Below, piece after piece: positions 39,054 to 52,000 of a DNA stretch of 64,000 nucleotides; position 1 is the stretch's first letter, and every line of letters begins with the position of its first letter. Position numbers and translations under genes: made by a program. This DNA is from Callipepla californica brunnescens. Taxonomy: Eukaryota > Chordata > Aves > Galliformes > Odontophoridae. The stretch spans positions 682,001 to 746,000 of the forward strand of contig JALIRH010000075.1 of NCBI GenBank assembly GCA_023055505.1. Direction: 5' to 3'. The notes under the pieces were generated by a model. That model made no database searches, was not told the origin of the DNA, and saw only the letters and a program-made list of their open reading frames with translations.

Positions 39054-41991
39054 ATGCACGAACCGCTGTTAACCGCGGATTCCGATTCAATCGAATCAAT
39101 TGCCTTTACTTCTGAGATTGCCGCTAAGGAAGACTCGAGACAGAGGACGGCCTTACACTCTATAGCGGCTTCTTATTCAGCCCTCTACTGTCCTATATAA
39201 CGATTCGCGGTTAACGCATGTAAGGGACTCAGTTTCAGGAGCTGTACGAGAACGTATGCTGAACCCACATGTTAGTGAGATGAAAAATTTAAATCCCACT
39301 TTGCTCTGCAACTGAATACAAAGTATGTCTGCATCGGTCATTCACCTGCAAGCACGATTTCAAACTTTTCTCTGAGAAGTGTTCTTATCCATTTGAGATC
39401 CTCTATGTTACACAGTCACTCCTCGTTTCCTTACTCTACACAGTGATCGTTTTGATTCCTCACAGAACCATATGCTGTTTAGTGCCAAGGAAACAGTGTA
39501 GATGCTTAAACTACTTATAGATGTTTCCTCTACCAAATGCATCTGAATTTCCACATCTTACAATTCTTTCCCAAGAAACTTTTTATAGGAACTTCCTTCA
39601 TGCAAATTATTAGAAGGTGCACATACCGGCACATGCTCTATGCACGAACCGCTGTTAACCGCGGATTCCGATTCAATCGCATCAATCGCCTTTACTTCTG
39701 AGATTGCCGCTAAGGAAGACGCGAGTCAGAAGACTGCCTTACACTCTATAGCGGCTTCACTATTCAGCCCTCTGCTGTCCTATATAACAAATCGCGAATA
39801 ACGCATGTAAGGAACTCAGTTTCAGGAGCTGTACGAGAATGTATGCTGAACCCCAAAGTTTTTGAGACGAAAAATTTAAATCCCACTTTGCTCTGCAACT
39901 GAATACAAATTATGTCTGCATCGGTCATTCACCTGCAAGCACGATTTCAAACTTTTCTCTGAGAAGTGTTCTTATCCATTTGAGATCCTCTATGTAACAC
40001 AGTCACTCCTCGTTTCCTTTCCATACAGAGTGATCTTTATGATTCTTCACAGAACCATGTGCTGTTCAGTGCGAAGGAAACAGTGTAGATGCTTAAAGTA
40101 ATTAGAGATGTTTCCTCTACCAAATGCATCTGAATTTCCACCTCTTACAATTCTTTCCCAGTAAGCCTTTTCATTGGAGCTTCTATAATGCAGATTATAA
40201 GAAGGTGCACATACCGGCACAAGCACTATGCACGAACCGCTGTTAACCGCGGATTCCGATTCAATCGCATCAATCGCCTTTACTTCTGAGTTTGCCGCTA
40301 AGGAAGACGCGAGTCAGAAGACTGCCGATCACTGTATAGCGGCTTCTCTATTCACCCGGCTGTCTTTCTATATTAAGGAATCGCGAAAAACACGTGAAAA
40401 TGAGTCTGTTTCAGGAGCTGTATGAGAATGTATACTGGACATCTGTGTTAGTGAGAGGGAAATTTTAAATCCCACTACTTTTCTGCTATAGAATGCAAAG
40501 TATGTCTGCATCAGTCATTCACCTGCAAGCACGATTTCAAACTTTTCTCTGACAACTGTTGTTATCCATTTTAGATCCTCATTGTAACACATCACTCCTC
40601 GTTTCCCTACCATACACAGTGATCGTTTTGATTCCTCACAGAACCATGTGCTGTTCAGTGCTAAGGAAACAGTGTAGATACTTAAAGTACTTAGACCTGT
40701 TTCCTCTAACAAATGCATGTGTCATTTCAACACTTACTATTGTTTCCCAGTAAGCCTTTTCATTGGAGCTTCTATAATGCAGATTATAAGAAGGTGCACA
40801 TACCGGCACATGCTCTATGCACGAACCGCTGTTAACCGCGGATTCCGATTCAATCGCATCAATCGCCTTTACTTCTGAGATTGCCGCTAAGGAAGACGCG
40901 AGTCAGAAGACTGCCTTACACTCTATAGCGGCTTCACTATTCAGCCCTCTGCTGTCCTATATAACAAATCGCGAATAACGCATGTAAGGAACTCAGTTTC
41001 AGGAGCTGTACGAGAATGTATGCTGAACCCCAAAGTTTTTGAGACGAAAAATTTAAATCCCACTTTGCTCTGCAACTGAATACAAAGTATGTCTGCATTG
41101 GTCATTCACCTGCAAGCACGATTTCAAACTTTTCTCTGAGAAGTGTTCTTTTCCATTTGAGATCCTTTATGTAACACAGTCACTCCTCGTTTCCTTTCCA
41201 TACAGAGTGATCTTTATGATTCTTCACAGAACCATGTGCTGTTCAGTGCTAAGGAAACAGTGTAGATGCTTACAGTAATTAGAGATGTTTCCTCTATCAA
41301 ATGCATCTGAATTTCCACCTCTTACAATTCTTTCCCAAGAAACTTTTTATTGGAGCTTCCTCCATGCAAATTATAAGAAGGTGCACATACCGGCACAAGC
41401 ACTATGCACGAACCGCTGTTAACCGCGGATTCCAATTCAATCGCATCAATCGCCTTTACTTCTGAGTTTGCCGCTAAGGAAGAAGCGAGTCAGAAGACTG
41501 CCGATCACTGTATAGCGGCTTCTCTATTCACCCGGCTGTCTTTCTATATTAAGGAATCGCGAAAAACACGTGAAAATGAGTCTGTTTCAGGAGCTGTATG
41601 AGAATGTATACTGGACATCAGTGTTAGTGAGAGGGAAATTTTAAATCCCACTACTGTTCTGCTACTGAATGCAAAGTATGTCTGCATCAGTCATTCACCT
41701 GCAAGCACGATTTCAAACTTTTCTCTGACAACTGTTGTTATACAATTTAGATCCTCATTGTAACACAGTCAACCCTCGTTTCCTTACTCTACCCAGTGAT
41801 CCTTTTGATTCTCCACAGAAACATATGCTGTCTAGTGCCAAGGAAACAGTGTAGATGCTTAAAGTACTTATAGATGTTTCCTCTACCAAATGCATCTGTA
41901 TTTCCTCCTATTACAATTGTTTCCCAAAATCTTTTCATTTGAACCTGTAGAATGCAAATTATACGAACGTGCACATACCGGCACAAGCACT
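39054..41991 (+). repeat. 5 monomers (F J' C' J K), second copy of the 10-monomer segment
   Basis: Anchors: 39054 F, 39640 J', 40228 C', 40817 J, 41404 K, each 5,872 bp after its counterpart starting at 33182. Shared marks include GGAACTTCCTTCATGC before J', ACATCTGTGTTAGTG after C', and CAAATTATGTCTG in J'. Confidence 0.88.
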
Positions 41992-42072
41992 ATGCACGAA
42001 CCGCTGTTAACCGCGGATTCCGATTCAATCGCATCAATCGCCTTTACTTCTGAGATTGCCGGTAAGGAAGAC

Positions 42073-42090
42073 GCGAGTCAGAAGACTGCC
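42073..42090. other. Crossover interval of an L/A chimeric monomer
   Basis: The last L-specific base is C at 42072 (GAAGAC; A units read GAAGAA). The first A-specific base is G at 42091 (GCCGAGCAC; L units read GCCTTACAC). The 18 bases between are identical in both classes, so the exchange resolved within them. Confidence 0.8.
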
Positions 42091-43755
42091 GAGCACTATA
42101 TATCGGCTTCACTACTTTTCCGGCAATCATTCTATCTTAACGAATCGCTACTTACAAGTGAAAGTGACTCAGTTTCAGGAGCTGTATGAGAATATATACT
42201 GGACTCCAGTGTTTGTGAGAGGGAAATTTTAAATTCCAATTTACTCTGCGAATGAATGCAAAGTATGTCTGCATCGGTCATTCACCTGCAAGCACGATTT
42301 CAAACTTTTCTCTGACAACTTTTCTTATCCATTTTAGTTCCTCATTGTAACACAGTCACTCCTCGTTTCCTTACTCTACCCAGTGATCGTTTTGATTCTC
42401 CACAGAACCATATGCTGTCTAGTGCTAAGGAAACAGTGTAGATGCTTAAAGTACTTATAGATGTTTCCTCTACCAAATGCATCTGTATTTCCTCCTCTTA
42501 CAATTGTTTCCCAATAATCTTTTCATTTGAACCTGTAGAATGCAAATTATAAGAAGGTGCACATAACGGCACAAGCACTATGCACGAACCGCCGTTAACC
42601 GCGGATTCCGATTCAATCGCATCAATCGCCTTTACTTCTGAGATTGCCGGTAAGGAAGACGCAAGTCAGAAGACTGCCGATCATTGTTTTCGGCTTCTCT
42701 ATTCAGGCGGCTGTCTTGCTATATTTCGAATCGCGACTTTCACGTGAAAGTGACTCAGTTTCAGGAGCTGTATGAGAATGTATACTGTACCCCAGTGTTA
42801 ACGAGAGGGAAAATTTAAATCCCACTTTGCTCTGCAACTGAATGCAAAGTATGTCTGCATCGGTCATTCACCTGCAAGCACGATTTCAAACTTTTCTCTG
42901 AGAAGTTTTCTTATCCATTTGAGATCCTTTATGTAACACAGTCACTCCTCGTTTCCTTTCCATACAGAGTGATCTTTATGATTCTTCACAGAACCATGTG
43001 CTGTTCAGTGCGAAGGAAACAGTGTAGATGCTTAAAGTAATTAGAGATGTTTCCTCTATCAAATGCATCTGAATTTCCACCTCTTACAATTCTTTCCCAA
43101 GAAACTTTTTTTGGGAGCTTCCTCCATGCAAATTATAAGAAGGTGCACATACCGGCACAAGCACTATGCACGAACCGCCGTTAACCGCGGATTCCGATTC
43201 AATCGCATCAATCGCCTTTACTTCTGAGTTTGCCGCTAAGGAAGAAGCGAGTCAGAAGACTGCCGATCACTGTATAGCTGCTTCTCTATTCACCCGGCTG
43301 TCTTTCTACATTAAGGAATCGCGAAAAACACGTGAAAATGAGTCTGTTTCAGGAGCTGTATGAGAATGTATACTGGACATCAGTGTTAGTGAGAGGGAAA
43401 TTTTAAATCCCACTACTTTTCTGCTACTGAATGCAAAGTATGTCTGCATCAGTCATTCACCTGCAAGCACGATTTCAAACTTTTCTCTGACAACTGTTGT
43501 TATACATTTTAGATCCTCATTGTAACACAGTCACTCCTCGTTTCCTTACTCTACCCAGTGATCCTTTTGATTCTCCACAGAACCATATGCTGTCTAGTGC
43601 TAAGGAAACAGTGTAGATGCTTAAAGTACTTATAGATGTTTCCTCTACCAAATGAATCTGAATTTCCACCTCTTACAATTCTTTCCCAGTAAGCCTTTTC
43701 ATTGGAGCTTCTATAATGCAGATTATAAGAAGGTGCACATACCGGCACAAGCACT

Positions 43756-44340
43756 ATGCACGAACCGCTGTTAACCGCGGATTCCGATTCAATCGCATCA
43801 ATCGCCTTTACTTCTGAGATTGCCGGTAAGGAAGACGCGAGTCAGAAGACTGCCTTACACTCTATTGCGGCTTCTTATTCAGCCGTCTACTGTCCTATAT
43901 AAAGATCGCGGTTAGCGCATGTAAGGGACTCAGTTTCAGGAGATGTACGAGAATGTATGCTGAACCCCAAAGTTTTTGAGACGAAAAATTTAAATCCCAC
44001 TTTGCTCTGCAACTGAATGCAAAGCATGTCTGCATCGGTCATTCACCTGCAAGCACGATTTCAAACTTTTCTCTGAGAAGTGTTCTTATCCATTTTAGAT
44101 CCATTATGTAACACAGTCACACCTCAATTCCTTACTCTACAAAGTGATCGTTTTGTTTCTCCACAGAACCATAAGCTGTTTAGTGCTAAGGAAACAGTGT
44201 AGATGCTTAAAGTACTTATAGATGTTTCCTCTACCAAATGCATCTGAATTTAAACCTCTTACAATTCTTTCCCAATAAACTTTTTATTGGAGCTTCCTTC
44301 ATGCAAATTATAAGAAGGTGCACATACCGGCACATGCTCT
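43756..44340 (+). repeat. D-class monomer with TATA-like word and AATAAA hairpin
   Basis: TATATAAAG at 43896-43904 and hairpin at 44272-44290. Shares GCCGGTAAGG and CTCTATTGCGG with the D unit at 1491. Confidence 0.85.
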
Positions 44341-47300
44341 ATGCACGAACCGCTGTTAACCGCGGATTCCGACTCAATCGAATCAATTGCCTTTACTTCT
44401 GAGATTGCCGCTAAGGAAGACTCGAGACAGAGGACGGCCTTACACTCTATAGCGGCTTCTTATTCAGCCGTCTACTGTCCTATATAACGATTCGCGGTTA
44501 ACGCATGTAAGGGACTCAGTTTCAGGAGCTGTACGAGAACGTATGCTGAACCCACATGTTAGTGAGATGAAAAATTTAAATCCCACTTTGCTCTGCAACT
44601 GAATACAAAGTATGTCTGCATCGGTCATTCACCTGCAAGCACGATTTCAAACTTTTCTCTGAGAAGTGTTCTTATCCATTTGAGATCCTCTATGTTACAC
44701 AGTCACTCCTCGTTTCCTTACTCTACACAGTGATCGTTTTGATTCCTCACAGAACCATATGCTGTTTAGTGCCAAGGAAACAGTGTAGATGCTTAAAATA
44801 ATTAGAGTTGTTTCCTCTACCAAATGCATCTGAATTTCCACCTCTTACAATTCTTTCCCAGTAAGCCTTTTCATTGGAGCTTCTATAATGCAGATTATAA
44901 GAAGGTGCACATACAGGCACATGCTCTATGCACGAACCGCTGTTAACCGCGGATTCCGATTCAATCGAATCAATTGCCTTTACTTCTGAGATTGCCGCTA
45001 AGGAAGACTCGAGACAGAGGACGGCCTTACACTCTATAGCGGCTTCTTATTCAGCCCTCTACTGTCCTATATAACGATTCGCGGTTAACGCATGTAAGGG
45101 ACTCAGTTTCAGGAGCTGTACGAGAACGTATGCTGAACCCACATGTTAGTGAGATGAAAAAATTAAATCCCACTTTGCTCTGCAACTGAATACAAAGTAT
45201 GTCTGCATCGGTCATTCACCTGCAAGCACGATTTCAAACTTTTCTCTGAGAAGTGTTCTTATCCATTTGAGATCCTCTATGTTACACAGTCACTCCTCGT
45301 TTCCTTACTCTACACAGTGATCGTTTTGATTCCTCACAGAACCATATGCTGTTTAGTGCCAAGGAAACAGTGTAGATGCTTAAACTACTTATAGATGTTT
45401 CCTCTACCAAATGCATCTGAATTTCCACCTCTTACAATTCTTTCCCAGTAAGCCTTTTCATTGGAGCTTCTATAATGCAGATTATAAGAAGGTGCACATA
45501 CCGGCACATGCTCTATGCACGAACCGCTGTTAACCGCGGATTCCGATTCAATCGAATCAATTGCCTTTACTTCTGAGATTGCCGCTAAGGAAGACTCGAG
45601 ACAGAGGACGGCCTTACACTCTATAGCGGCTTCTTATTCAGCCCTCTACTGTCCTATATAACGATTCGCGGTTAACGCATGTAAGGGACTCAGTTTCAGG
45701 AGCTGTACGAGAACGTATGCTGAACCCACATGTTAGTGAGATGAAAAAATTAAATCCCACTTTGCTCTGCAACTGAATACAAAGTATGTCTGCATCGGTC
45801 ATTCACCTGCAAGCACGATTTCAAACTTTTCTCTGAGAAGTGTTCTTATCCATTTGAGATCCTCTATGTTACACAGTCACTCCTCGTTTCCTTACTCTAC
45901 ACAGTGATCGTTTTGATTCCTCACAGAACCATATGCTGTTTAGTGCCAAGGAAACAGTGTAGATGCTTAAACTACTTATAGATGTTTCCTCTACCAAATG
46001 CATCTGAATTTCCACATCTTAAAATTCTTTCCCAATAAACTTTTTATAGGAGCTTCCTTCATGCAAATTATTAGAAGGTGCACATACCGGCACAAGCACT
46101 ATGCACGAACCGCTGTTAACCGCGGATTCCGATTCAATCGCATCAATCGCCTTTACTTCTGAGATTGCCGCTAAGGAAGACGCGAGTCAGAAGACTGCCT
46201 TACACTCTATAGCGGCTTCTTATTCAGCCGTCTACTGTCCTATATAACGATTCGCGGTTTACGCATGTAAGGGACTCAGTTTCAGGAGCTGTACGAGAAC
46301 GTATGCTGAACCCCAATGTTAGTGAGATGAAAAATTTAAATCCCACTTTGCTCTGCAACTGAATACAAAGTATGTCTGCATCGGTCATTCACCTGCAAGC
46401 ACGATTTCAAACTTTTCTCTGACAACTGTTCTTATCCATTTTAGTTCCTCTATGTAACACAGTCACTCCTCGTTTCCTTTCCATACAGAGTGATCTTTAT
46501 GATTCTTCACAGAACCATGTGCTGTTCAGTGCTAAGGAAACAGTGTAGATGCTTAAAGTACTTATAGATGTTTCCTCTACCAAATGCATCTGTATTTCCT
46601 CCTCTTACAATTGTTTCCCAATAATCTTTTCATTTGAACCTGTAGAATGCAAATTATAAGAAGGTGCACATACCGGCACAAGCACTATGCACGAACCGCT
46701 GTTAACCGCGGATTCCGATTCAATCGCATCAATCGCCTTTACTTCTGAGATTGCCGGTAAGGAAGACGCGAGTCAGAAGACTGCCGATCATTGTTTTCGG
46801 CTTCTCTATTCACCCGGCTGTCTTTCTATATTAAGGAATCGCGACTTTCACGTGAAAGTGACTCAGTTTCAGGAGCTGTATTAGAATGTATACTGTACCC
46901 CAGTGTTAGCGAGAGGGAAATTTTAAATCCATCTTAACTCTGCTACTGAATGCAAAGTAATTCTGCATCGGTCATTCAACTGCAAGCACGATTTCAAACT
47001 TTTCTCTGACAAGTGTTGTTATCCATTTTAGATCCTCATTGTAACACATCACTCCTCGTTTCCCTACCATACACAGTGATCGTTTTGATTCCTCACAGAA
47101 CCATGTGCTGTTTAGTGCTAAGGAAACAGTGTAGATACTTAAAGTACTTAGACCTGTTTCCTCTAACAAATGCATGTGTCATTTCAACACTTACTATTGT
47201 TTCCCAGTAAGCCTTTTCATTGGAGCTTCTATAATGCAGATTATAAGAAGGTGCACATACCGGCACATGCTCTATGCACGAACCGCTGTTAACTGCGGAT

Positions 47301-49033
47301 TCCGATTCAATCGCATCAATCGCCTTTACTTCTGAGATTGCCGGTAAGGAAGACGCGAGTCAGAAGACTGCCTTACACTCTATAGCGGCTTCACTATTCA
47401 GCCCTCTGCTGTCCTATATAACAAATCGCGAATAACGCATGTAAGGAACTCAGTTTCAGGAGCTGTACGAGAATGTATGCTGAACCCCAAAGTTTTTGAG
47501 ACGAAAAATTTAAATCCCACTTTGCTCTGCAACTGAATACAAAGTATGTCTGCATTGGTCATTCACCTGCAAGCACGATTTCAAACTTTTCTCTGAGAAG
47601 TGTTCTTATCCATTTGAGATCCTTTATGTAACACAGTCACTCCTCGTTTCCTTTCCATACAGAGTGATCTTTATGATTCTTCACAGAACCATGTGCTGTT
47701 CAGTGCTAAGGAAACAGTGTAGATGCTTAAAGTAATTAGAGATGTTTCCTCTATCAAATGCATCTGAATTTCCACCTCTTACAATTCTTTCCCAAGAAAC
47801 TTTTTATTGGAGCTTCCTCCATGCAAATTATAAGAAGGTGCACATACCGGCACAAGCACTATGCACGAACCGCTGTTAACCGCGGATTCCAATTCAATCG
47901 CATCAATCGCCTTTACTTCTGAGTTTGCCGCTAAGGAAGAAGCGAGTCAGAAGACTGCCGATCACTGTATAGCGGCTTCTCTATTCACCCGGCTGTCTTT
48001 CTATATTAAGGAATCGCGAAAAACACGTGAAAATGAGTCTGTTTCAGGAGCTGTATGAGAATGTATACTGGACATCAGTGTTAGTGAGAGGGAAATTTTA
48101 AATCCCACTACTTTTCTGCTACTGAATGCAAAGTATGTCTGCATCAGTCATTCACCTGCAAGCACGATTTCAAACTTTTCTCTGACAACTGTTGTTATAC
48201 AATTTAGATCCTCATTGTAACACAGTCAACCCTCGTTTCCTTACTCTACCCAGTGATCCTTTTGATTCTCCACAGAAACATATGCTGTCTAGTGCCAAGG
48301 AAACAGTGTAGATGCTTAAAGTACTTATAGATATTTCCTCTACCAAATGCATCTGTATTTCCTCCTATTACAATTGTTTCCCAAAATCTTTTCATTTGAA
48401 CCTGTAGAATGCAAATTATACGAACGTGCACATACCGGCACAAGCACTATGCACGAACCGCTGTTAACCGCGGATTCCGATTCAATCGCATCAATCGCCT
48501 TTACTTCTGAGATTGCCGGTAAGGAAGACGCGAGTCAGAAGACTGCCTTACACTCTATAGCGGCTTCTTATTCAGCCGTCTACTGTCCTATATAACGATT
48601 CGCGGTTAACGCATGTAAGGGACTCAGTTTCAGGAGCTGTACGAGAACGTATGCTGAACCCCAATGTTAGTGGGACGAAAAATTTAAATCCCACTTTGCT
48701 CTGCAACTGAATACAAAGTATGTCTGCATCGGTCATTCACCTGCATCACGATTTCAAACTTTTCTCTGAGAAGTGTTCTTATCCATTTGAGATCCTCTAT
48801 GTTACACAGTCACTCCTCGTTTCCTTACTCTACACAGTGATCGTTTTGATTCCTCACAGAAACATGTGCTGTTCAGTGCTAAGGAAACAGTGTAGATGCT
48901 ATAATTACTTATAGCTGTTTCCTCTACCAAATGCATGTGTCATTTCACCACATACAATTTTTGCCAGTCAACCTTTTCATTGGAACTTCAATAATGCAAA
49001 TTGTAAGAAGGTGCACATACCGGCACAAGCTCT

Positions 49034-52000
49034 ATGCACGAACCGCTGTTAACCGCGGATTCCGATTCAATCGCATCAATCGCCTTGACTTCTGAGATTG
49101 CCGCTAAGGAAGAAGCGAGTCAGAAGACTGCCGAGCACTATATATCGGCTTCACTACTTTTCCGGCAATCATTCTATCTTAACGAATCGCTACTTACAAG
49201 TGAAAGTGACTCAGTTTCAGGAGCTGTATGAGAATATATACTGGACTCCAGTGTTAGTGAGAGGGAAATTTTAAATTCCAATTTACTCTGCGAATGAATG
49301 CAAAGTATGTCTGCATCGGTCATTCACCTGCAAGCACGATTTCAAACTTTTCTCTGACCACTGTTCTTATCCATTTTAGTTCCTCTATGTAACACAGTCA
49401 CTCCTCGTTTCCTTACTCTACCCAGTGATCGTTTTGATTCTCCACAGAACCATATGCTGTCTAGTGCTAAGGAAACAGTGTAGATGCTTAAAGTACTTAT
49501 AGATGTTTCCTCTACCAAATGCATCTGTATTTCCTCCTCTTACAATTGTTTCCCAATAATCTTTTCATTTGAACCTGTAGAATGCAAATTATAAGAAGGT
49601 GCACATAACGGCACAAGCACTATGCACGAACCGCCGTTAACCGCGGATTCCGATTCAATCGCATCAATCGCCTTTACTTCTGAGATTGCCGGTAAGGAAG
49701 ACGCAAGTCAGAAGACTGCCGATCATTGTTTTCGGCTTCTCTATTCAGGCGGCTGTCTTGCTATATTTCGAATCGCGACTTTCACGTGAAAGTGACTCAG
49801 TTTCAGGAGCTGTATGAGAATGTATACTGTACCCCAGTGTTAACGAGAGGGAAAATTTAAATCCCACTTTGCTCTGCAACTGAATGCAAAGTATGTCTGC
49901 ATCGGTCATTCACCTGCAAGCACGATTTCAAACTTTTCTCTGAGAAGTTTTCTTATCCATTTGAGATCCTTTATGTAACACAGTCACTCCTCGTTTCCTT
50001 TCCATACAGAGTGATCTTTATGATTCTTCACAGAACCATGTGCTGTTCAGTGCGAAGGAAACAGTGTAGATGCTTAAAGTAATTAGAGATGTTTCCTCTA
50101 TCAAATGCATCTGAATTTCCACCTCTTACAATTCTTTCCCAAGAAACTTTTTTTGGGAGCTTCCTCCATGCAAATTATAAGAAGGTGCACATACCGGCAC
50201 AAGCACTATGCACGAACCGCCGTTAACCGCGGATTCCGATTCAATCGCATCAATCGCCTTTACTTCTGAGTTTGCCGCTAAGGAAGAAGCGAGTCAGAAG
50301 ACTGCCGATCACTGTATAGCTGCTTCTCTATTCACCCGGCTGTCTTTCTACATTAAGGAATCGCGAAAAACACGTGAAAATGAGTCTGTTTCAGGAGCTG
50401 TATGAGAATGTATACTGGACATCAGTGTTAGTGAGGGGGAAATTTTAAATCCCACTACTTTTCTGCTACTGAATGCAAAGTATGTCTGCATCAGTCATTC
50501 ACCTGCAAGCACGATTTCAAACTTTTCTCTGACAACTGTTGTTATACATTTTAGATCCTCATTGTAACACAGTCACTCCTCGTTTCCTTACTCTACCCAG
50601 TGATCCTTTTGATTCTCCACAGAACCATATGCTGTCTAGTGCTAAGGAAACAGTGTAGATGCTTAAAGTACTTATAGATGTTTCCTCTACCAAATGCATC
50701 TGAATTTCCACCTCTTACAATTCTTTCCCAGTAAGCCTTTTCATTGGAGCTTCTATAATGCAGATTATAAGAAGGTGCACATACCGGCACAAGCACTATG
50801 CACGAACCGCTGTTAACTGCGGATTCCGATTCAATCGCATCAATCGCCTTTACTTCTGAGATTGCCGCTAAGGAAGACACGAGTCAGAAGACTGCCTTAC
50901 ACTCTATAGCGGCTTCTTATTCAGCCGTCTACTGTCCTATATAAAGATCGCGGTTAGCGCATGTAAGGGACTCAGTTTCAGGAGATGTACGAGAATGTAT
51001 GCTGAACCCCAAAGTTTTTGAGACGAAAAATTTAAATCCCAATTTGCTCTGCAACTGAATGCAAAGCATGTCTGCATCGGTCATTCACCTGCAAGCACGA
51101 TTTCAAACTTTTCTCTGAGAAGTGTTCTTATCCATTTTAGATCCATTATGTAACACAGTCACACCTCAATTCCTTACTCTACAAAGTGATCGTTTTGTTT
51201 CTCCACAGAACCATAAGCTGTTTAGTGCTAAGGAAACAGTGTAGATGCTTAAAGTACTTATAGATGTTTCCTCTACCAAATGCATCTGAATTTAAACCTC
51301 TTACAATTCTTTCCCAATAAACTTTTTATTGGAGCTTCCTTCATGCAAATTATAAGAAGGTGCACATACCGGCACATGCTCTATGCACGAACCGCTGTTA
51401 ACCGCGGATTCCGACTCAATCGAATCAATTGCCTTTACTTCTGAGATTGCCGCTAAGGAAGACTCGAGACAGAGGACGGCCTTACACTCTATAGCGGCTT
51501 CTTATTCAGCCCTCTACTGTCCTATATAACGATTCGCGGTTAACGCATGTAAGGGACTCAGTTTCAGGAGCTGTACGAGAACGTATGCTGAACCCACATG
51601 TTAGTGAGATGAAAAATTTAAATCCCACTTTGCTCTGCAACTGAATACAAAGTATGTCTGCATCGGTCATTCACCTGCAAGCACGATTTCAAACTTTTCT
51701 CTGAGAAGTGTTCTTATCCATTTGAGATCCTCTATGTTACACAGTCACTCCTCGTTTCCTTACTCTACACAGTGATCGTTTTGATTCCTCACAGAACCAT
51801 ATGCTGTTTAGTGCCAAGGAAACAGTGTAGATGCTTAAACTACTTATAGATGTTTCCTCTACCAAATGCATCTGAATTTCCACCTCTTACAATTCTTTCC
51901 CAGTAAGCCTTTTCATTGGAGCTTCTATAATGCAGATTATAAGAAGGTGCACATACCGGCACATGCTCTATGCACGAACCGCTGTTAACCGCGGATTCCG

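Larger units (their letters stand above)
41992..49033 (+). repeat. 12-monomer module starting with an L/A chimera (7,042 bp)
   Basis: Anchors: 41992 L/A, 42580 B, 43166 C, 43756 D, 44341 E, 44928 F, 45515 G, 46101 H, 46687 I, 47274 J, 47861 K, 48449 L. The total length equals the A-L module. The first unit begins as L (TATACGAACGTGC upstream, then GCCGGTAAGGAAGAC) and ends as A (CCGAGCACTATATATCGG). F and G share AAAAAATTAAATCC at about 45157 and 45744, where other units read AAAAATTTAAATCC. Confidence 0.9.
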
